Source of the DNA: Candidatus Chloroploca mongolica
GTDB lineage: Bacteria; Chloroflexota; Chloroflexia; Chloroflexales; Chloroflexaceae
NCBI RefSeq assembly: GCF_004762035.2
Contig: NZ_SIJK02000001.1
Location: 244,832 to 308,831 of the forward strand
Direction of reading: 5' to 3'
Length of the DNA: 64,000 nucleotides
Positions 8,529-16,925 of this stretch are shown here, in pieces (the first letter of the stretch is position 1; every line of letters starts with the position of its first letter). A program made the position numbers and the translations under genes. The notes under the pieces are model-generated. The model was not told where the DNA came from, ran no database searches, and saw nothing but the letters and a program-made list of their open reading frames with translations.

Positions 8529-9437
8529 ATGGCCGATCTTACCGTCGAAGTCTGCGGCCTCCGCTTTCGCAATCCGGTCTTGCCAGCGGCAGGGCCAAAT
8601 GTGCGCGATGGGCGCATGCTGACCGAAGCGGCGCACGGTGGCGCCGGCGGGCTCGTTGCCAAGACGATCTCGGTTGATGCGGCCCCCGTGCCAATGCCGC
8701 ATATGGCCGAAGTACGCGGCAGTATGCTCAATACCGAACTCTGGTCGGAAATGCCCCCCGAACGCTGGCTCTCCTATGAATACGCAGTGGCCCGTCGCGC
8801 CGCCGACGAGGCCGGGATTCCCTTGATCCTGAGCCTCGGCTATAGTGGCGAGGAGATCGCCCAGCTTGCGCCGCTGGTGCGCCCCTGGGCCGACGCGGTT
8901 GAGCTTTCGACCCACTATCTCGGCGAGGATGCGACGCCGATGATCCAGGCGATTGCCGCCGCCAAAGCAGCCCTTGATGTCCCTGTTTTTGTGAAGATGA
9001 GCCCACTTGGGCGCGAGATGCGGGCGGCCGCACGGGCAGCGCAGGACGCCGGGGCCGACGCGATTGTGGCGACCAATTCGCTTGGCCCGGCCTTCGGGCT
9101 CGATATCGAGACAGGCTACCCCTTGTTGGGGGGCAGCGATGGCTATGGCTGGCTCTCGGGCCCAGCGATCAAGCCTCTGTCGGTGCGCTGTGTCTATGAC
9201 ATTGCGCAAGCGGTTGACCTGCCCATCATCGGTGTTGGTGGGATCAATCGTGGTGAGGACGCAGTCGAATTCCTGATGGCCGGCGCGAGTCTCGTGCAGG
9301 TCTGTACCGCCGCGATCATCCGTGGCTCGACCGTCTATGGCAAAATTGCGAGCCAGCTTGGCGACTGGCTTGACCAGCACGGCTATCCATCACCTCATGC
9401 TATTCGCGGCCTGGCGATTAAAAAAACTGTTCCGTAG
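8529..9437 (+). CDS. Dihydroorotate-dehydrogenase-like protein without FeS domain
   Basis: 302 residues of the FMN-binding TIM barrel of dihydroorotate/dihydropyrimidine dehydrogenases. It starts MADLTVEVCGLRFRNPVLPA and contains VATNSLG, a GWLSGPAIKPLSVRCV stretch and IIGVGGINRGEDAVEFLMAGAS (phosphate/FMN site). It ends before any ferredoxin-like domain, unlike the paralogue downstream, so it would be the catalytic half only. Neighbours (ygeW upstream, PreA-like downstream, molybdenum dehydrogenase, ssnA) suggest a pyrimidine- or purine-derived ring substrate rather than classical pyrimidine synthesis. Classical pyrD is therefore less likely. Confidence 0.8.
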   Translation: MADLTVEVCGLRFRNPVLPAAGPNVRDGRMLTEAAHGGAGGLVAKTISVDAAPVPMPHMAEVRGSMLNTELWSEMPPERWLSYEYAVARRAADEAGIPLILSLGYSGEEIAQLAPLVRPWADAVELSTHYLGEDATPMIQAIAAAKAALDVPVFVKMSPLGREMRAAARAAQDAGADAIVATNSLGPAFGLDIETGYPLLGGSDGYGWLSGPAIKPLSVRCVYDIAQAVDLPIIGVGGINRGEDAVEFLMAGASLVQVCTAAIIRGSTVYGKIASQLGDWLDQHGYPSPHAIRGLAIKKTVP

Positions 9438-9439
9438 GG

Positions 9440-9524
9440 TGTGAACGACGTGTGCTGATGATGTGACGCAAAGACGCAAAGGCGCAAAGGCGCAATGTCT
9501 GGCGTCTGTGAACGACGTGTGCTG
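9440..9524. repeat. Dispersed GCGCAAAG repeat, copy 4, with flanking direct repeat
   Basis: A short element (GACGCAAAGACGCAAAGG at about 9465-9496) sits between two exact 18-base direct repeats, TGTGAACGACGTGTGCTG, at 9440-9457 and 9507-9524. The direct repeats look like a duplication made on insertion. A following GGGAGCGAGGGCGTCCCGCC palindrome (about 9533-9560) belongs to another repeat type also seen near 11677. Confidence 0.7.
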
Positions 9525-9704
9525 GCATTCCCGGGAGCGAGGGCGTCCCGCCCTCGAACACACCCACAGGGCGGCGCAAGACCGGAAACCGTCATCGTTC
9601 CTTTGCTGGCTTGCTTACTAGCGAAGCAGTGGGGGTGAGGGCTGTCGCTCTCACCAAGAATACGTTTGAGGGCGATAGCCCTGACATTGTGGAGGAGCCA
9701 GGCT

Positions 9705-10976
9705 ATGGCCGATCTTTCTGTTGAACTCTGCGGACTCACCTTTCGCACGCCGATTATGCCCGGTTCGGGGCCGAATGTGGCCGATGGGACACTGTTGCGG
9801 GCTGCTGCCGAGGGTGGTGCCGGCGGGTTGGTGACCCATACCGTTTCGACGTTGCCAGCCCCCGCGTTGACGCCCTATCGCGAGGTGCGCGGCGGGATGC
9901 TCAATAATCAACTCTGGTCAGCCCACCCCGTTGAACGCTGGATCGACCGTGATTACGGCGAGGCCCGTGCGGCGGCGCACGCGGCTGGCATTCCGCTTAT
10001 CATCAACATTGGGTATACTACCGCCGAAATCGCCACGCTGACCCCGAAGGTTGCTCGGTTTGCCGATGCGCTTGAGCTGTCACTCCACTATGCACGCACC
10101 TCGGGCGATCTGATGACCGATCCGGCTACGGCAGCCTATGCCGCCGCGCATCAACCCGCCGATTATCTGAGCCGCAGCCCCGAGATGCTCTTTGAGACGA
10201 TCCGTATGGCAAAACGCCTGGCCCCGCTCCCCCTCTTCGTCAAACTCCCGATCCTTGGCAACGAACTGGTGGCGGTGGCACGGGCATGTGAAGAAGCAGG
10301 GGCTGATGCCATTGTCGCGGTCAATGCCTTTGGCCCATGTATGAGCATTGATATTGAGACCGCCGAGCCGGTGCTGACTGGGGACGGGATGGGTTGGTTG
10401 TCGGGGCAGGCGCTCAAGCCGCTGGCTTTGCGTTGCATCTTTGATCTTGCCCGCGCCGTCTCGCTTCCTATCATCGGCTGTGGTGGCGTCAATCGCCCCG
10501 AAGATGCGGTTGAAATGCTGATGGCCGGAGCCAGTGCCGTGCAAGTCTGCACCGCCGCCCTCCAGCGCGGGCCAAACATCTATGGCAGCCTCGCCGCTGG
10601 CGTAGAGGCCTGGCTTGATCAACGAGGCTATGCCTCGGTGCAAGCCATTGTGGGCCTCGGGGTGAAGCGCTGGCGCACCCTCGTTGCCCATCGCCAGAGC
10701 GTGCCTGTGCTCTACCAAGAGGAGGAGTGCATTGGCTGTAAGCTCTGTGAACGTAGCTGTCATTATGATGCTATCTATATGGTTGATAAACTTGCCGAAT
10801 TCAACCCTGAGCGCTGTTTTGGCTGTGGCCTCTGTGTGACGCGCTGCCCAACCGATGCGCTATTGATGCCGCAGGTGACCCAGAGTGGGGTGCTGCATCC
10901 GCTGTTTGGAACGTCGGTGGAAGCCGGACGCGGTGGCGCTGGCCATGCCATTGAAACCACGGGGAGACAGGTATGA
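9705..10976 (+). CDS. preA: PreA-like dihydropyrimidine dehydrogenase subunit with two 4Fe-4S clusters
   Basis: 423 residues. An N-terminal FMN TIM barrel (MADLSVELCGLTFRTPIMPG; IIGCGGVNRPEDAVEMLMAG) is clearly paralogous to the preceding gene. A C-terminal ferredoxin-like domain follows with CIGCKLCERSC and CFGCGLCVTRC, eight cysteines binding two [4Fe-4S] clusters. The layout is that of PreA, the catalytic subunit of NAD-dependent dihydropyrimidine dehydrogenase. The usual FAD partner PreT is not in the window, so the electron donor may be ferredoxin or another protein. The ATG at 9705 has GGAGGAG 7 bases upstream. The stop overlaps the start of the next gene (ATGA). Confidence 0.85.
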   Translation: MADLSVELCGLTFRTPIMPGSGPNVADGTLLRAAAEGGAGGLVTHTVSTLPAPALTPYREVRGGMLNNQLWSAHPVERWIDRDYGEARAAAHAAGIPLIINIGYTTAEIATLTPKVARFADALELSLHYARTSGDLMTDPATAAYAAAHQPADYLSRSPEMLFETIRMAKRLAPLPLFVKLPILGNELVAVARACEEAGADAIVAVNAFGPCMSIDIETAEPVLTGDGMGWLSGQALKPLALRCIFDLARAVSLPIIGCGGVNRPEDAVEMLMAGASAVQVCTAALQRGPNIYGSLAAGVEAWLDQRGYASVQAIVGLGVKRWRTLVAHRQSVPVLYQEEECIGCKLCERSCHYDAIYMVDKLAEFNPERCFGCGLCVTRCPTDALLMPQVTQSGVLHPLFGTSVEAGRGGAGHAIETTGRQV

Positions 10977-11302
10977 CCCTTTCGCTGCGCACTCCTGCCG
11001 ATCTGTTTGCCGAAGAGGATGACACGTTGCTTGCCACTGGCATCGCCGTAATCTGGGCCGATCCCGCTGGTTGGGGCGGCTGCTTTGAGCCTGAGACACC
11101 CGTTGAGGCGCTGCGCGAAGCGCTTGGCGCCGCCCCGCGCCGGGTACGCCTTGCCACTGATGACGGACGCCTGCTCACCGGCACCCTCAGCCTCTCCACC
11201 TTCCTCGCCGACGGCGTCCATCCCATCAACATCGAAGGCCACGGAACCTTTGATAGCGCAGGGTTTCACGCCTTTTCTGCGGCAGCGTTGCAAAATGAGT
11301 AG
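10973..11302 (+). CDS. Unknown protein translationally coupled to PreA-like gene
   Basis: 109 residues, starting within the ATGA overlap at the end of the PreA-like gene, so translation is coupled. No cysteine cluster (one Cys, in GGCFEPETP), no signal, no membrane span. It contains a GAAPRRVRLATDDGRLLTGTL segment that looks beta-rich. I recognise no family. Its position between a redox subunit and a molybdenum hydroxylase suggests a small partner or assembly protein of this pathway. Confidence 0.7.
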   Translation: MTLSLRTPADLFAEEDDTLLATGIAVIWADPAGWGGCFEPETPVEALREALGAAPRRVRLATDDGRLLTGTLSLSTFLADGVHPINIEGHGTFDSAGFHAFSAAALQNE

Positions 11303-11327
11303 TGTGTAACAAAAGTTTTCTACTCTC

Positions 11328-11500
11328 GGGATTGGCTTCGACAAGCTCAGCCAACGAAAGTTTTCTGCTCTCGGTAGTGGCTTCGACAAGCTCAGCCAAC
11401 GTTCGACAAGCTCAGCCAACGTTCGACAAGCTCAGCCAACGGCGGACGATGGGCGTTGCGAACGGACGGAAGCTGAGCCTGTCGAAGCTCCCGTTGGGAT
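11328..11500. repeat. TTCGACAAGCTCAGCCAACG repeat cluster
   Basis: The 20-mer TTCGACAAGCTCAGCCAACG occurs four times, the last three nearly head to tail (about 11381-11440). An inverted partner (GAAGCTGAGCCTGTCGAAGC) lies near 11470-11490. It fills the gene-free stretch 11303-11733 before the molybdenum dehydrogenase. Confidence 0.75.
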
Positions 11501-11603
11501 CAAGAAACGTAGGTTACACACTAATGAGGAGCCTGTGAACGAAATTCCCTCATGATTTTACGCAAAGACAAGGTTTCAGAAAGCGCCTTTGAGCGTGACC
11601 GTT

Positions 11604-11649
11604 GTAGTGCCGACTTTAGTCGGCCTCAGCCGACTAAAGTCGGCACTAC
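11604..11649. repeat. Perfect 21-bp hairpin
   Basis: Arms GTAGTGCCGACTTTAGTCGGC and its exact complement flank the 4-base loop CTCA. No T-run follows, so this is more likely a palindromic repeat than a terminator. Confidence 0.7.
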
Positions 11650-11676
11650 GTAGGGCGCAAAGGGTTTTGTGACATT

Positions 11677-11711
11677 CCTGGGAGCGCGGGCGTCCCGCCC
11701 GCGCTCCCAGG
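11677..11711. repeat. Perfect 16-bp GC-rich hairpin
   Basis: CCTGGGAGCGCGGGCG, loop TCC, then its complement, ending 22 bases before the dehydrogenase start. A related sequence occurs at about 9533-9560. It may affect expression of the following gene. Confidence 0.7.
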
Positions 11712-11733
11712 GTGCGAAAGCGAGGAGCAAGCG

Positions 11734-14469
11734 ATGGATCCAGCGACAACCTATACCCTGATCGTCAATGGTCGCCCCTGTGAGGTCACCGTCACACCTA
11801 AAACCACGTTGATGCAGGTGCTCCGTGAGCAGCTGCATCTGACGGGAACCAAAGATGGCTGTTCGACCGGGCATTGTGGCAGTTGCATGGTGCTGAAAGA
11901 TGGCGAGCCGGTACGCTCGTGTCTGGTGCCGATGAGACGTGCTGACAACGCAACGATTACGACGATTGAGGGGGTGCGTCAGCCTGATGGCAGCCTCCAC
12001 CCCGTGCAGCAAGCCTATCTTGACCAGGGGGCGACCCAGTGCGGTTTCTGTACTCCTGGCTTTGTTATGTCAAGTATAGCACTGCTCGCACAGAAGCCTG
12101 ATCCAACCCTCGAGGAGATCTACGCGGCGCATCGCTGGAACATCTGCCGTTGCACGGGCTACAACGCGATTATTCGTGCCGTGCAGCAAGTCGCGGGGCA
12201 GCCATTGCCGCCGCCGCCCCCCGTCAAAGCACCGTTGCAGGTGGTCAGCCAGTATGTGCCACGCCCTGATGGTGAAGCGAAAGTGGATGGCACTGGCCGC
12301 TATGCTGCCGATCTTTTTGTCGAGGGCATGTTGCATGCGAAAACGCTGCGGAGTAGCGAAGCCCATGCGCGGATCGTGAAGATCGATCCAACTGCTGCCC
12401 GCAACCTGCCCGGGGTCGTGGCCGTTTTGACTGCCGACGATATCCCAGGGCGCAAAGACTGCGGGGTTCACGAGATCGACTGGCCGGTGCTCTGTTACGA
12501 CAAAGTGCGCTATGTTGGCGATGCCGTCGCGTTGGTGATCGCCGAGAGCGAGGCGCTCGCCGACGCTGCCCTTGGTTTGATCAGCGTGACCTATGAACCC
12601 TTGCCGCTTGTCACTGGCCCCAAAGAGGCCGCCGCCCCCGGCGCACCGCTGATCCATGAGGGCCGCGAGCAAGGCAATTTCCTGGCGCACTACAACCTTG
12701 AACTCGGCGATGTCGAGGCCGGCTTTGTCGCCGCCGATGTCATCATCGAGCGCGAATATCGCACCCAGACCGTTGAGCACGCTTTTATCGAGCCCGAGGC
12801 GGGCCTGGCGGTGCCCGACGCCAATGGGCGCATCACTGTCTACTGTGGTGGGCAGATCCCCTTCAACGATCGCAAACAGATCGCGGCGACGCTCAATCTT
12901 CCCGAAGAACGCATCCGCGTGGTCAATTGTCTGATCGGCGGGGCCTTCGGCGGCAAAGAGGACGTCTCGGTACAGATCCTGGCGGCGCTGGGCGCACAGG
13001 CCACCGGTCGCCCAGTAAAAATGGTCTTTAGCCGGGAAGAGTCATTGCGAGTGCATCCCAAACGCCACGCCACGATCATCAGGATGAAGACCGGGGCGAA
13101 ACGTGACGGCACCCTGGTGGCGCACGAGGTTGAGATCTATGGCGATGGCGGCGCCTACGCGAGCCTCAGCGGGCACGTGATGCTGCGCGCCACGACGCAC
13201 GCCGCCGGCCCCTACGAAGTCGCGCATGCACGCGTCAATACCTATGCGATGTACACCAACAACGTGCCCTCAGGGGCATTTCGGGGCTTTGGGGTCACGC
13301 AGAGCGGCTTTGCGATGGAGTGTCAACTCGATGTGCTGGCGGAAGAACTCGGTCTCGCACCACTTGACATCAGGCGCAAAAACATCCTAGCCTATGGCAA
13401 ACAGACCCTGGCCGGCCAGGTGCTCACCGAAAGCTGCGGCCTCGGTGAATGCCTGGAACTCGTCGCCGCTGAGGTAGCGCAGCGACCTGTCATAGCAAGC
13501 GACGGTGACAAACGGCGCGCGTGGGGCTTTGCTTGTGCCTACAAGAACACCGGCTATGGCAGCGGCGCCTACGATGCCGCCGGCGCCGAAGTTGAACTCT
13601 TTGCCGACGGACGCGCCATTGTGCGGGCGGGCGCAGCGGAAATCGGACAGGGCTTGCCAACCGTGCTGGCCCAGATCACCGCCGAAGAACTTGGCGTGCC
13701 GTATAACCAGATCGAGGTACTGCTCGCCGATACCGACTTGACCCCCGACGGCCAGGCGACCACCGCCTCGCGCCAGACCTACGTGACGGGCAATGCGGTG
13801 CGTCACGCTTGTCAAGAACTACGCACCCTGTTGCGCGGGACTGCCGCCGAAATGCTTGATGCCGCCCCTGACAGCCTGATCTTTGCCGAAGGATGCGTAC
13901 GGAGTGGCACAAACAGCGCCCCACTGAGCGAAGTCGTGCGCGTGGCCCGGCACGAAGGGCGCACCCCCAAAGTCGGCTATCAATACGTCGCCCCAAAGGT
14001 CGCCCAGTACCAGCATGTCGCCTTTGGCTTCGCCGCCCAGGCCGTGCTTGTTGAAGTTGACATCAAAACCGGCGAAACCAGGGTTCTGGACGTCATTGCG
14101 GCCAGCGACGTTGGGCGTGCGATCAACCCATTGGGCTTGCAAGGCCAGATCGAAGGCAGCATCTCGATGGGGTTGGGCATGGCCTTGCAAGAGGACTTCG
14201 TTATGGAAGAAGGCCAGGTCAAAACCGACACCCTGCACAAATGCAAACTCCCCCAGATCAACCAGACCCCTGCGGTCACCCTCTTCTTTGTTGAAGACGA
14301 AACGCAGGAAGGCCCGTATGGCGCCAAAGGCGTCGGCGAACTCAACTCGATCCCAACGGCACCAGCGATCATCAACGCCATCTACAAAGCCACTGGCATC
14401 CGCTGCTACAGCCTGCCTGCGCACAAAGCTTGGCTGAAAGCAGCCTTAGAGGCAACACCTTGCACATAA
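11734..14469 (+). CDS. Fused 2Fe-2S / molybdenum-binding xanthine-dehydrogenase-type protein
   Basis: 911 residues. Residues 1-155 are a ferredoxin-type domain with cysteines C43, C48, C51, C63 (plant-type 2Fe-2S) and C103, C106, C138, C140 (second 2Fe-2S). From about residue 170 comes a molybdopterin-binding domain with EHAFIEPE, GAFGGKED and PYGAKGVGE, whose Glu869 corresponds to the catalytic base of xanthine oxidases. No FAD domain or separate FAD subunit is seen. The fusion resembles E. coli XdhD and selenium-dependent xanthine dehydrogenases. Likely hydroxylation of a purine or related heterocycle. The last codons come from a dispersed repeat overlapping the gene end. Confidence 0.9.
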   Translation: MDPATTYTLIVNGRPCEVTVTPKTTLMQVLREQLHLTGTKDGCSTGHCGSCMVLKDGEPVRSCLVPMRRADNATITTIEGVRQPDGSLHPVQQAYLDQGATQCGFCTPGFVMSSIALLAQKPDPTLEEIYAAHRWNICRCTGYNAIIRAVQQVAGQPLPPPPPVKAPLQVVSQYVPRPDGEAKVDGTGRYAADLFVEGMLHAKTLRSSEAHARIVKIDPTAARNLPGVVAVLTADDIPGRKDCGVHEIDWPVLCYDKVRYVGDAVALVIAESEALADAALGLISVTYEPLPLVTGPKEAAAPGAPLIHEGREQGNFLAHYNLELGDVEAGFVAADVIIEREYRTQTVEHAFIEPEAGLAVPDANGRITVYCGGQIPFNDRKQIAATLNLPEERIRVVNCLIGGAFGGKEDVSVQILAALGAQATGRPVKMVFSREESLRVHPKRHATIIRMKTGAKRDGTLVAHEVEIYGDGGAYASLSGHVMLRATTHAAGPYEVAHARVNTYAMYTNNVPSGAFRGFGVTQSGFAMECQLDVLAEELGLAPLDIRRKNILAYGKQTLAGQVLTESCGLGECLELVAAEVAQRPVIASDGDKRRAWGFACAYKNTGYGSGAYDAAGAEVELFADGRAIVRAGAAEIGQGLPTVLAQITAEELGVPYNQIEVLLADTDLTPDGQATTASRQTYVTGNAVRHACQELRTLLRGTAAEMLDAAPDSLIFAEGCVRSGTNSAPLSEVVRVARHEGRTPKVGYQYVAPKVAQYQHVAFGFAAQAVLVEVDIKTGETRVLDVIAASDVGRAINPLGLQGQIEGSISMGLGMALQEDFVMEEGQVKTDTLHKCKLPQINQTPAVTLFFVEDETQEGPYGAKGVGELNSIPTAPAIINAIYKATGIRCYSLPAHKAWLKAALEATPCT

Positions 14470-14507
14470 GGTTGCCCCGTGTTGGCGCAAAGGCGCAAAG
14501 GCGCAAC
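14453..14507. repeat. Dispersed GCGCAAAG repeat, copy 5 (overlaps gene end)
   Basis: CAACACCTTGCACATAAGG then GGCGCAAAGGCGCAAAGGCG. Its first 17 bases encode the last residues and stop codon of the molybdenum dehydrogenase, so the insertion has redefined the protein's C-terminus. Confidence 0.7.
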
Positions 14508-14510
14508 GCA

Positions 14511-14562
14511 TTACCCTCGACTCGGAGTGCCGACTGACGTCGGCACTCCGAGTCGAGGGTAA
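14511..14562. repeat. Perfect 24-bp hairpin upstream of ssnA
   Basis: Arms starting TTACCCTCGACTCGG and the exact complement, loop TGAC. It ends 14 bases before the ssnA ATG, directly next to its AAGGA ribosome site, so it could act as a transcription terminator for xdh or modulate ssnA translation. Confidence 0.7.
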
Positions 14563-14576
14563 AAAGGAACAAGCAT

Positions 14577-15914
14577 ATGCTCATTACAAACGCGACCGTC
14601 GTGACATGTGATGCCGATCAGCGGGTGATTCCTGTTGGTGCGGTCTATTATGAAGAGGATCGGATCGTGGCGGTTGGCTCGATGGCCGAGCTTGAGGCGG
14701 CCTATCCTGCGGTTGAGCGGCTTGATGCCCATGGCAAGCTGGTGATGCCGGGGATGATCTGTGCGCATACCCATTTTTATGGGGCGTTTGCGCGCGGTAT
14801 GGCGATTCCAGGGCCAGCCCCGGCCAATTTTATGCAGGTGCTTGCACAGCTCTGGTGGAAGCTGGATCGGGCGTTGACGCTCGAAGATTGCCAGTATAGT
14901 GCGCTCGTTGGTCTGGTCGATGCGATCCGCCACGGGACAACGACGCTGATCGATCACCACGCCAGCCCGTCGGCGATTGATGGTTCGCTGGATGCGCTTG
15001 CTGACGCGGTGACAGCGTCGGGGCTGCGGGTGGCGCTCTGTTATGAGGTGACTGATCGCAATGGACCAGAGGGAAGTGTCGCCGGGTTGGCCGAGAATGT
15101 GCGGTTTCTGCGCCGCTTGCGTGAGCGGCCCGATCCAAAGCTTGGGGCCGCCCTGGGTTTGCACGCTTCGTTTACCCTGGATGAGGAAACGCTCACCCGT
15201 TGTGCCGAGGCAGCACACGAGCTTGAGGCGTGTGTGCATATTCATCTCGGAGAAGACCCGGCGGATCAGGCCGACAGCCTGGCGCGTTGTGGCAAACGGG
15301 TCGCCGCCCGCCTCGATGACTATGGCTTGCTTGGGCCAAAGACATTGGCTGCGCACGCCATCCACGTTGACCAGGGCGAACTCGAATTGTTGCAGGCTAC
15401 CGGCACAATGCTGAGCCATCAGCCGCGGAGCAATATGAATAACGCCGTTGGCACCGCCGCCATCGAGCAGATGCTCGCAATGGGGTTAACGGTCGGGCTT
15501 GGCAACGATGGCTTCACGAACAACATGTTCACCGAAATCCACGCCGCCTACCTGCTGCACCGCGCCAGTAGTGGCGATCCGCGCACCTTGCCAGGGGATC
15601 GCCTGCTGAATATGGCTGTGGCAACCAACGCTCGCATTGCCTCGCGTTTCTTCCCGCAGGCGGTCGGGGTGCTGGCACCGGGGGCCGCCGCCGATCTAAT
15701 CCTGCTCGACTACTACCCCTATACACCGCTCACCAGTGGCAACTACCCGTGGCAGATCGTCTTTGGCCTTGACGGTAGCCAGGTGACACACACGATCTGT
15801 GGCGGCCAGATGCTGATGCGTGACCGCGAAATCCTCACGCTGGACGAAATTGCCATTGCCGCCCATGCCCAACATCTTGCCCCAGCGATCTGGGATCGGG
15901 TCGCGTCCCTATAA
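14577..15914 (+). CDS. ssnA: SsnA-like aminohydrolase (amidohydrolase superfamily)
   Basis: 445 residues of the cytosine/guanine-deaminase-type amidohydrolase fold. HTH at residues 64-66 (metal ligands), later HIHLGE, HAIHVD and the GLGNDGF Asp complete the metal site. Sequence matches the SsnA group of chlorohydrolase/aminohydrolase-like enzymes found with xdh, ygeW and ygeY genes. It probably removes an amino group from a purine or a ring-opened derivative. AAGGA lies 10 bases before the ATG. Last gene of the purine-type cluster; a strong hairpin follows. Confidence 0.88.
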   Translation: MLITNATVVTCDADQRVIPVGAVYYEEDRIVAVGSMAELEAAYPAVERLDAHGKLVMPGMICAHTHFYGAFARGMAIPGPAPANFMQVLAQLWWKLDRALTLEDCQYSALVGLVDAIRHGTTTLIDHHASPSAIDGSLDALADAVTASGLRVALCYEVTDRNGPEGSVAGLAENVRFLRRLRERPDPKLGAALGLHASFTLDEETLTRCAEAAHELEACVHIHLGEDPADQADSLARCGKRVAARLDDYGLLGPKTLAAHAIHVDQGELELLQATGTMLSHQPRSNMNNAVGTAAIEQMLAMGLTVGLGNDGFTNNMFTEIHAAYLLHRASSGDPRTLPGDRLLNMAVATNARIASRFFPQAVGVLAPGAAADLILLDYYPYTPLTSGNYPWQIVFGLDGSQVTHTICGGQMLMRDREILTLDEIAIAAHAQHLAPAIWDRVASL

Positions 15915-15927
15915 CAGTGAGCGTTGT

Positions 15928-15962
15928 GTGCGCTCAGGCCAGCATAGCTGGCCTGGGCGCAC
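15928..15962 (+). terminator. Terminator-like hairpin after ssnA
   Basis: 16-bp stem (one T-G pair) GTGCGCTCAGGCCAGC / GCTGGCCTGGGCGCAC with loop ATA, followed by TACTTTTC. It belongs to a recurring CCAGC-NNN-GCTGG hairpin type in this genome. Confidence 0.7.
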
Positions 15963-15965
15963 TAC

Positions 15966-16050
15966 TTTTCAAATAAGCTCACGCGAAGGCGCGAAGACGC
16001 GAAGGGTTCGCTCACCTACGCGAAAACCTTTGCGCCTTTGCGTCAAATAG
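15966..16050. repeat. Dispersed GCGCAAAG palindromic repeat, copy 6
   Basis: TTTTCAAATAAGCTCACGCGAAGG at the left, CCTTTGCGCCTTTGCGTCAAA at the right: the same element in reverse orientation to most copies. It lies between the convergent ends of ssnA and the SIMPL gene. Confidence 0.75.
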
Positions 16051-16058
16051 ACAAGCCT

Positions 16059-16814
16059 TTAACGCAATTCATACGTCAACTGCACCTGCGCCGTGATCAC
16101 CTGCTCGCCGGGTTGCACCGGGACTGGAGCACCAAGAGCTTCGCCGCGGGCACTCATCGCCATGTCGAGCATTGGGAAGGGCGAGGCCGAGCCGACGTTT
16201 TCGGTGATAACCAGCACCGTTCCGAGGGTTGCACCGCTGGTACGCGCCATCTGATCAGCCCGGTCGCGCCCATCAAGGATGGCGGCATCGCGAGCCTGGG
16301 CCTGGGCCGTCTTGAGATCGCTCAGGCCAAAATTGATCCCGTAGATCCGATTGGCCCCTGACTGCACAACCTGATCGAGCAGCGTGCCGGCATTATCGAG
16401 ATCGCGGATCGTCACCATCACCATGTTGCTGACTTGATACCCTGTCACCGCACGGCCATTGGTATCATAGGTTGGTGAAATCGAGAAGCCGCTCGTCTGC
16501 AGATCTTTGTCGTCAATGCCAAGCTGCTTCATCTGATCGATGATCGCCTGGGCCTGCGCCGTATTCTGCGCCAAGGCCTCCTGGGTTGTTGGGGCACTTG
16601 TTTCGACCCCAATCTGGACGGTCGCCATATCGGGGGCCACCCGGACTTCGCCATTGCCAATCACCGTAATCTGGCGCATCCCGGCAACCCCTGCTTGCGC
16701 CTGGGCTGGGGTTGGTTGTTGCAGACTCATCGCGGCAAAGGCACCCCCGGCAAGGGCCAACACCAGCACGGCCCCGAGTAAAACCCCGATCAGGGTTGTT
16801 GAACGTGTTTGCAT
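16059..16814 (-). CDS. SIMPL-domain (DUF541) exported protein
   Basis: 251 residues. The ATG at 16814 is preceded by GAGGAG, and the protein then begins with a basic MQTRSTT and a hydrophobic segment ending AGGAFA, a signal peptide or anchor. The rest is a SIMPL/DUF541 domain: ITVIGNGEVRVAPDMATVQIGVE, a QTSGFSISPTYD strand and a C-terminal QVQLTYELR. These periplasmic/extracytoplasmic proteins form oligomers and are linked to stress tolerance, mechanism unknown. The frame upstream to 17015 is repeat-derived and not part of the protein. Confidence 0.85.
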   Translation of the reverse strand: MQTRSTTLIGVLLGAVLVLALAGGAFAAMSLQQPTPAQAQAGVAGMRQITVIGNGEVRVAPDMATVQIGVETSAPTTQEALAQNTAQAQAIIDQMKQLGIDDKDLQTSGFSISPTYDTNGRAVTGYQVSNMVMVTIRDLDNAGTLLDQVVQSGANRIYGINFGLSDLKTAQAQARDAAILDGRDRADQMARTSGATLGTVLVITENVGSASPFPMLDMAMSARGEALGAPVPVQPGEQVITAQVQLTYELR

Positions 16815-16848
16815 GATTGTTTCTCCTCTTCTATTTGAAATTCCTGGG

Positions 16849-16925
16849 GCACGGCGGCGCCGTGCCCGCACGGTGGTAGGGGCACGGCACCGCCGTGCCC
16901 CTACCGGCGCCACCGTGCCCCTACC
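16849..16925. repeat. GGGGCACGGCGGCGCCGTGCCCC repeat cluster
   Basis: Several copies of a GGGGCACGG / CCGTGCCCCTACC unit in both orientations, spacing the lipoprotein gene from the SIMPL gene. Likely palindromic repeats. Confidence 0.65.

Noticed and set aside
7547..8731. 394-residue open frame antisense to ygeW
   Set aside because: Shadow of a GC-rich gene; no start signal and no family motif.
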